Assembly (NCBI GenBank): GCA_002311455.1
Contig: DCAJ01000049.1
Span: forward strand, 5,209-10,664
DNA length: 5,456 nt
DNA from: Anaerolineales bacterium UBA1136
GTDB taxonomy: Bacteria > Chloroflexota > Anaerolineae > Anaerolineales > UBA11657
Direction of reading: 5' to 3'
The translations under genes and the position numbers were made by a program. Of this stretch, positions 1-5,456 are shown in pieces (the stretch's first letter is position 1; each line of letters begins with the position of its first letter). Below the pieces are notes generated by a model. It was not told the DNA's origin. It did no database searches and was given only the letters and a program-made list of their open reading frames with translations.

Positions 1-290
1 TGACAAAACTGGACGTACTTGATACATTTGAAGAAATAAAAATATGTCATGCATATCAACTTCCAGATGGGGAGATTATAAATCATGTTCCTGATACACC
101 TGTTTTGGAAAAAGTTACTCCTATGTTTGAGACGTGGCCAGGTTGGAGACAGCCAACTACTCATGTTCGTAGATGGGAAGACCTACCTCAAGAAGCGCGC
201 AGTTATATAGAGCGGTTGCAGGATTTGGCAGGATTGCCTGTTAGTTATGTGTCGGTAGGAGCTGAGCGCGAAGCTATGTTTGCTGTATGA
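1..290 (+). CDS. purA: Adenylosuccinate synthetase, C-terminal part (5' end outside window)
   Basis: PurA joins IMP and aspartate using GTP to form adenylosuccinate, the first committed step to AMP in the cytoplasm. The frame is open from the window edge (first full codon at position 3), so the gene starts upstream; about 95 C-terminal residues of a protein usually near 430 are visible. They match the family's end closely: TKLDVLD at the start, then a KICHAYQLPDG stretch like the E. coli KICVGYRMPDG, then ETWPGW, LPQEARSYIERL and a final SVGAEREAM like the family's STGPDRxETM. An internal TTG at 105 could be mistaken for a start, but the homology continues upstream of it. The TGA stop at 288-290 overlaps the purB ATG by four bases, indicating co-transcription and translational coupling. 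Identification is by remembered family sequence; the nucleotide-binding part is not in view. Confidence 0.95.
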   Translation, partial: TKLDVLDTFEEIKICHAYQLPDGEIINHVPDTPVLEKVTPMFETWPGWRQPTTHVRRWEDLPQEARSYIERLQDLAGLPVSYVSVGAEREAMFAV

Positions 291-1684
291 CTACTTTCTC
301 TCATGACACTTTTGTATCTCCATTAACATGGAGATACGGTAGTGTAGAAATGCGACAGTTGTGGAGTGAAATTCATAAGAGGAAATTGCTTCGGAGAGTT
401 TGGTTTGCTTTAGCTAAGGTGCAGCATGAGGTTGGCTTGGTCACTGCCGAACAACTTAATGATCTTCATGAGAAGGTGGATCATGTTGATATTGACCGTG
501 CTACTGAGATTGAGAAAGATATTAAACATGATCTAATGGCTGAGTTGCATACTTATGCAGAACAATGTCCAGTTGGGGGTGCAGTTTTGCATCTTGGTGC
601 TACTTCAATGGACGTGCTTGACAATGCAGACGCCTTGCGTATCAAAGAGAGCCTTATACTTGTTCAATCTAAGATGAAGTCATTGCGTGACGCTTTCGCT
701 GATTTGATAGAGCTGTGGGCTTCAACTACAGCAATGGGTTTTACTCATTTGCAACCTGCAGAACCTACTACTATTGGTTATAGACTGGCACAATATGGAC
801 AAGACTTGCTTATAGATTATGCTGAGATACTACGTGTTAGTGGAGGTATTCGAGGAAAGGGATTTAAGGGAGCAGTTGGCAGTTCTGCTTCGTATGTGGA
901 GCTACTAGACGGAAATGTGTCAAAGGCAGAGGATTTAGAAAGACGTGCAATGGAGATACTGAACATCGATTGTTTTCCGGTTTCTACCCAGACTTATCCT
1001 CGCAAGCAAGATTGGCTAGTGCTCAATTCTTTAGCTGGTCTAGGAGCTACTCTATACCGCTTCGCATTTGATGTCCGGATATTACAGTCGCCACTGATTG
1101 GTGAATGGTCTGAGGCTTTCGAGCAAGATCAAGTTGGTTCATCTGCGATGCCATTTAAGACTAATCCAATAAATGCTGAAAAAATTGATAGTCTGGCCCG
1201 ATACTTGGCTAGTTTACCTCGGGTAGCTTGGGACAATGCTGCTCACTCTCTACTAGAACGTACTTTGGATGATTCCGCAAATCGCAGGATATTACTACCA
1301 CAGGCATTTCTGATTGTTGATGAATTGTTAGGTGCTGCAACAAATTTGGTTACAGGATTAGAAATTAATGAGAGCGCTACTGGTCACAACTTGGATGTTT
1401 TCATGGGTTTAGCTGCTATCGAGCCTTTGTTGATGGCACTGTGTAAAGCTGGTGCAAATAGGCAGGAGATGCACGAAAATATTCGTAAACATGTTGTGCG
1501 AGCTAGGATTGTCGGAGACTCAGATAATACAAACAAATTAATAGAGAATCTTTCTTCGGATGGATATTTGTTGCAATATCTTAGTGCTGATGAGATTAGC
1601 CAAAAGCTGCAGAGTGTGGATAAATATGTTGGATTTGCACCGGAACATGCGCGCTCTATGGCGCTTGAGCTAAGAGATTATTAA
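287..1684 (+). CDS. purB: Adenylosuccinate lyase
   Basis: PurB is a cytoplasmic, normally homotetrameric enzyme of the fumarase/aspartase superfamily. It removes fumarate from adenylosuccinate to give AMP, and from SAICAR to give AICAR in IMP synthesis. The 465-residue product is of normal length. The three active-site regions are visible: HLGATSMDVLDNAD at about residues 102-115, THLQPAEPTT at 153-162 with the catalytic-type His154, and the superfamily signature loop GSSAMPFKTNPINAEKI at 284-300 with the serines expected to act as base. LLERTLDDSANRR near 322-334 is also typical. The ATG at 287 lies inside the end of purA (ATGA overlap), and no good Shine-Dalgarno sequence stands at the right distance (the nearest AGGA, 257-260, is too far). 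Translation is therefore probably coupled to purA. The TAA stop is followed two codons later by a second in-frame TAA. No odd features are seen in the protein. Confidence 0.97.
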   Translation: MTTFSHDTFVSPLTWRYGSVEMRQLWSEIHKRKLLRRVWFALAKVQHEVGLVTAEQLNDLHEKVDHVDIDRATEIEKDIKHDLMAELHTYAEQCPVGGAVLHLGATSMDVLDNADALRIKESLILVQSKMKSLRDAFADLIELWASTTAMGFTHLQPAEPTTIGYRLAQYGQDLLIDYAEILRVSGGIRGKGFKGAVGSSASYVELLDGNVSKAEDLERRAMEILNIDCFPVSTQTYPRKQDWLVLNSLAGLGATLYRFAFDVRILQSPLIGEWSEAFEQDQVGSSAMPFKTNPINAEKIDSLARYLASLPRVAWDNAAHSLLERTLDDSANRRILLPQAFLIVDELLGAATNLVTGLEINESATGHNLDVFMGLAAIEPLLMALCKAGANRQEMHENIRKHVVRARIVGDSDNTNKLIENLSSDGYLLQYLSADEISQKLQSVDKYVGFAPEHARSMALELRDY

Positions 1685-1770
1685 AATTAAAAATACTAAG
1701 ATTGGAATAAGTAAATTATGCGGACAAATTTTTTGTGAAGCAATGCTATGTGCAAATGGTTTTATTTTTG

Positions 1771-3113
<1,343 letters not shown>

Positions 3114-3130
3114 TTTATCTGTCCCATCTC

Positions 3131-3613
3131 CTATGTTGGACTCCCATCAAGAGCAGCTCTGCTTTCCCGACCAGGTGTTGGTGTGGCACAGAATGCACAT
3201 ACATTCCATGTGAGGTCTAGCATTTGCTTACAATTAGGACAGGGCTTCTTGAGGATAGTCTGGCAATATGGACATACATGCCAGTCATTACGGGTAGGCC
3301 TGTTACATCCAGGACAGAATGGACGTTCCTCAATTTCCTGTAATAATGCTTCAGATTCTAGGGATCTTTCATATGCTTCAGATAGTGTTTCTCTTGGACG
3401 CAAGATAAGGTATATGATGAATCCCGCAATCGGTAGTGTTGCTGCTACCATAGCTGCTAACAATTGTGCAAATAGGTCTCTAGATCTAGCTCTCATGTCG
3501 CGGAAAGTCCATACCACTAGAGCCAGCCAAAGGGCTCCCGCGAAAGCACCTAATAGAGCCACACTCCAGCGCACATATGTGGTAAGGGAAGTTAAATCTA
3601 TTTCAGTAGGCAT
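3131..3613 (-). CDS. Membrane-anchored double zinc-ribbon protein
   Basis: The product has 160 residues from the ATG at 3613; a TTG two codons upstream (3619) is an alternative start. Two hydrophobic segments, at about residues 17-37 and 47-71, flank a positively charged loop (RDMRARSRD). The second, with LPIAGFIIYLILRP, resembles the PLDc_N-type membrane segment found in front of other bacterial domains. A short acidic helix (about 77-97) follows, then four CxxC pairs: C100/C103, C114/C117, C125/C128 and C139/C142. These give two consecutive zinc ribbons of the double-zinc-ribbon type. The role is unknown; such ribbons usually mediate protein or nucleic-acid contacts. The charged loop suggests a cytoplasmic side between the helices, but the topology of the tail is uncertain. 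The gene converges on eno (17 bases between stops, TAG here, no visible terminator) and has its own strong promoter, so it appears to be a single-gene unit. Similar architectures are, to my recollection, common in Chloroflexota. Confidence 0.88.
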   Translation of the reverse strand: MPTEIDLTSLTTYVRWSVALLGAFAGALWLALVVWTFRDMRARSRDLFAQLLAAMVAATLPIAGFIIYLILRPRETLSEAYERSLESEALLQEIEERPFCPGCNRPTRNDWHVCPYCQTILKKPCPNCKQMLDLTWNVCAFCATPTPGRESRAALDGSPT

Positions 3614-3636
3614 ACACAAGTCAGTCTTCTGTAGTC

Positions 3637-3664
3637 ATTATAGCATTCGTATCATAGCAGTCAA
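3637..3664 (-). promoter_or_regulatory. Sigma-70-type extended -10 promoter for the zinc-ribbon gene
   Basis: Read on the minus strand, TTGACT (3664-3659, five of six matches to the -35 consensus) is followed after 16 bases by a perfect TATAAT (3642-3637), preceded by TG plus one base (extended -10). Transcription would start near 3630, leaving a very short leader of about 17 bases before the ATG at 3613. AGAAGA (3630-3625) is the only purine-rich ribosome-site candidate and would sit at the extreme 5' end. Confidence 0.7.
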
Positions 3665-3682
3665 ACATATAGACATGAAGGC

Positions 3683-3711
3683 TTGACCAGTTTGTAGAGT
3701 AAAACTAAACT
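3683..3711 (+). promoter_or_regulatory. Candidate promoter for the M23-glycosidase gene
   Basis: TTGACC (3683-3688, five of six to the -35 consensus) and TAAACT (3706-3711, four of six to the -10 consensus) are 17 bases apart. They point towards the gene at 3782 with a predicted leader of about 64 bases. Its -35 lies 18 bases from the -35 of the minus-strand promoter, so the two form a back-to-back divergent pair. The -10 is imperfect, so this is a prediction only. Confidence 0.4.
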
Positions 3712-3781
3712 TATCATTGTGTTTGTTTAGAATTCTAGATACAGCGAGTTATATATTGTTACGCATTTACTAATAGATTCT

Positions 3782-5410
3782 ATGGCTGAATATCAGATCA
3801 TTCTATTACCTAAGCTTGATTACTATAATTGGGTTTCCGCAACCAAAGAATATGTGCTTCGCTATCACGCAAACCTAACATCTGAACTAGAGGTTGCTGG
3901 GCGTCACATGTATCCTAATCAGGTTGTCACTCTAGTAGATGCCCCACAAGCCTACGGAAGGAATGTTGCCGCTTGGTTTCGGCAGAATTATCCAGAGGCG
4001 CGTCTTGATATTATTGAAGTTCTTACTCCAGCGGAGCTAGAAAACACTTTATCCACTCGTGTTAGTAGTGATGATAGGTTCGGTGGTTCAGGAAAAAGCT
4101 TTCGTTTGCTATGGCCCACTGATTACCCTAAGGTAAATCAGTCCTTTGGTGTCAACCAACACGTTTATCGTCGGTGGGGCTTGCCTGGACATGAAGGTTT
4201 GGATATTCGTGCACCCATGCGTTCAGGCGTGTATGCTTGTGCTTCGGGCACTGTATATAGGATACATGATGGTAGTGGTAGCCATCCTTATGGCATCCAT
4301 GTAAGATTGCGTCATCAAGATGGATATCGCACTATTTATGCTCATCTTTACCGAACTCTTGTTGCTGTAGGTCAGCATGTTAAGGCTTGGGAACAGATCG
4401 GTCTTGCCAACTCTACTGGCAATTCAACTGGATCCCACCTTCATCTTACACTAAAGAAAGAGGGGGCTAGCGCATCTGGTATGACTAATTACCCCAGTGA
4501 CATTATTGACCCTACTCCTTTTTTACAGTTTCCTGAAGATGAAACGCAGCTACCAGGAAAGTCAATTGTGGTGGAATGGGAACATGACCTGTGTCTGGTT
4601 GGGGTACATGGACGTGCTGATGGTCCTCTATTAGAGCCTGACTTTCCGGTGATTAGAGATGCGCGTATGGAAGCAGTAAAACTGCTATCCAATGCGCCTC
4701 CAGACAATATCAAGCGTTTATTTAAGATTAATAAGGATATGTTTGTGCTTGTACGGTTATTTGCACATTTTCGTGATCGTAAAGTCAGTTCCGCAGATTT
4801 CGTATCTTGGGTCGAAGCTGATGTGCAGCAGTTGTATGGGAAAGGAGTACGCTACTTTGAAGTTCATAATGAACCAAATCTACAAATTGAAGGTTGGCAG
4901 CATTCGTGGCAGGATGGCCATCGATTCGCAGACTGGTTTCTAGAAGTAGTAGAGCGCCTGAAGTCTCACTTCCCAGAAGCTCTTTTCGGGTATCCAGGTC
5001 TTTCACCAGGGCATGAAATTCCTGGCCAAAGGATGGATGCTTGGGTGTTTTTGCAACAATCTGAAGCGGCAGCTCTGGCATCTGATTGGATTGGTTGTCA
5101 CTGTTATTGGATTAATGACACGGACATGATGAGGCCGACTGGCGGCTTAGTTTATGAGGAGTTTCGTCGTATATATCCTGAGAAATTATTATTTATCACT
5201 GAATTTTCTAATCCTTTTAGTGAGGTATCTGCGAGATCTAAAGGACAGCAATATGTCGATTATTATCGTCGCTTAAGAAATGTCAAGGGACTTGGTGCTG
5301 CTTTCTCTTTCGTACTATCTGCTTCATCCAACTTTCCACATGAAGTTTGGCGAGGGGAAGATGGACAGATGTCAGATATAGTGCAACTAGTTGGCAATAG
5401 AAACTTTTGA
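3782..5410 (+). CDS. M23 (LytM-type) metallopeptidase fused to a clan-A glycosidase-like domain
   Basis: This 542-residue protein has three parts. Residues 1-105 (starting AEYQIILLPKLDYYNWV) are a region I do not recognise. Residues about 108-250 are a complete M23/LytM zinc peptidase: GHEGLDIRAP with His137 and Asp141, YAHL with His188, and SHLHL with His219 and His221. M23 enzymes cut peptide cross-bridges of peptidoglycan or other glycine-rich peptides. Residues about 260-542 look like a (beta/alpha)8 glycoside hydrolase: FEVHNEPNL with Glu364 as likely acid/base, GCHCYW near 438-443, and FITEFSNP with Glu474 as likely nucleophile, spaced as in GH5/GH39-like clan-A enzymes. A cell-wall role is plausible but inferred; the sugar substrate is unknown. 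No signal peptide, lipobox or membrane segment is visible, which is odd for a wall enzyme. The ATG at 3782 is the only good start (in-frame TAG at 3728-3730), and no clear Shine-Dalgarno sequence precedes it. Confidence 0.9.
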   Translation: MAEYQIILLPKLDYYNWVSATKEYVLRYHANLTSELEVAGRHMYPNQVVTLVDAPQAYGRNVAAWFRQNYPEARLDIIEVLTPAELENTLSTRVSSDDRFGGSGKSFRLLWPTDYPKVNQSFGVNQHVYRRWGLPGHEGLDIRAPMRSGVYACASGTVYRIHDGSGSHPYGIHVRLRHQDGYRTIYAHLYRTLVAVGQHVKAWEQIGLANSTGNSTGSHLHLTLKKEGASASGMTNYPSDIIDPTPFLQFPEDETQLPGKSIVVEWEHDLCLVGVHGRADGPLLEPDFPVIRDARMEAVKLLSNAPPDNIKRLFKINKDMFVLVRLFAHFRDRKVSSADFVSWVEADVQQLYGKGVRYFEVHNEPNLQIEGWQHSWQDGHRFADWFLEVVERLKSHFPEALFGYPGLSPGHEIPGQRMDAWVFLQQSEAAALASDWIGCHCYWINDTDMMRPTGGLVYEEFRRIYPEKLLFITEFSNPFSEVSARSKGQQYVDYYRRLRNVKGLGAAFSFVLSASSNFPHEVWRGEDGQMSDIVQLVGNRNF

Positions 5411-5456
5411 GTGCAGCTTGACTACAATTGCGGTGCTATTGTTCCGTGTTAGCAAC

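Noticed and set aside
105..290. A short independent 61-residue gene starting at TTG 105
   Set aside because: PurA homology continues upstream of the TTG to the window edge, so it is the tail of purA rather than a separate gene.
3114..3130. Bidirectional terminator between eno and the zinc-ribbon gene
   Set aside because: The 17 bases between the convergent stops contain no stem-loop or T-run that I can support.
3183..3686. A 167-codon plus-strand open frame opposite the zinc-ribbon gene
   Set aside because: The minus-strand frame encodes clear membrane segments and four CxxC pairs and has a strong promoter; the plus-strand translation shows no recognisable domain and is its shadow.
4489..5081. 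Three short open frames overlapping the M23-glycosidase gene in other frames
   Set aside because: The main frame there contains the conserved M23 end and the NEP motif; the others have no coherent domains.
5411..5456. Start of a further gene or a terminator after the last stop
   Set aside because: The short GTG-initiated frame from 5411 ends at TAG within 42 bases, and no hairpin followed by Ts is visible.

Overview
The window carries four complete or interrupted protein genes plus the end of a fifth. It is moderately AT-rich, uses the standard bacterial code, and shows no mobile elements, RNA genes or CRISPR array. The organism is a bacterium. The membrane-anchored double-zinc-ribbon protein and the M23 peptidase fused to a glycosidase-like domain resemble genes I associate with Chloroflexota (Anaerolineae-like lineages). 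That placement is inference from remembered protein style, not from a marker gene.

Left part (1-1684): the 3' end of purA (adenylosuccinate synthetase) overlaps purB (adenylosuccinate lyase) by four bases (ATGA). The two enzymes catalyse the successive steps IMP -> adenylosuccinate -> AMP, so this is a compact AMP-synthesis operon; purB also acts earlier in IMP synthesis.

Middle (1685-3113): a 133-base gap containing one perfect small inverted repeat is followed by eno (enolase). The enolase frame is full length (431 codons plus terminal stop) and conserved at both ends, but a single in-frame TAA replaces codon 260. There is no frameshift. All the catalytic residues I expect are present, but they are divided between the two sides of the stop. 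This is the most important anomaly of the window: either a sequencing or assembly error, a very young nonsense mutation (TTA Leu -> TAA), or readthrough.

Right part (3114-5456): a minus-strand gene for a small membrane protein with two zinc ribbons converges on eno, with 17 bases between them. It has a near-consensus extended -10 promoter. Back to back with it lies a plausible promoter for the plus-strand gene at 3782-5410. That gene encodes a 542-residue protein with an unrecognised N-terminal region, a complete LytM/M23 metallopeptidase site and a C-terminal clan-A glycosidase-like domain, without a visible signal peptide. The last 46 bases (5411-5456) show no recognisable gene or terminator.

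I see no convincing evidence for a wholly new multi-gene system. The best candidates for follow-up are the interrupted enolase and the two-enzyme M23-glycosidase fusion.
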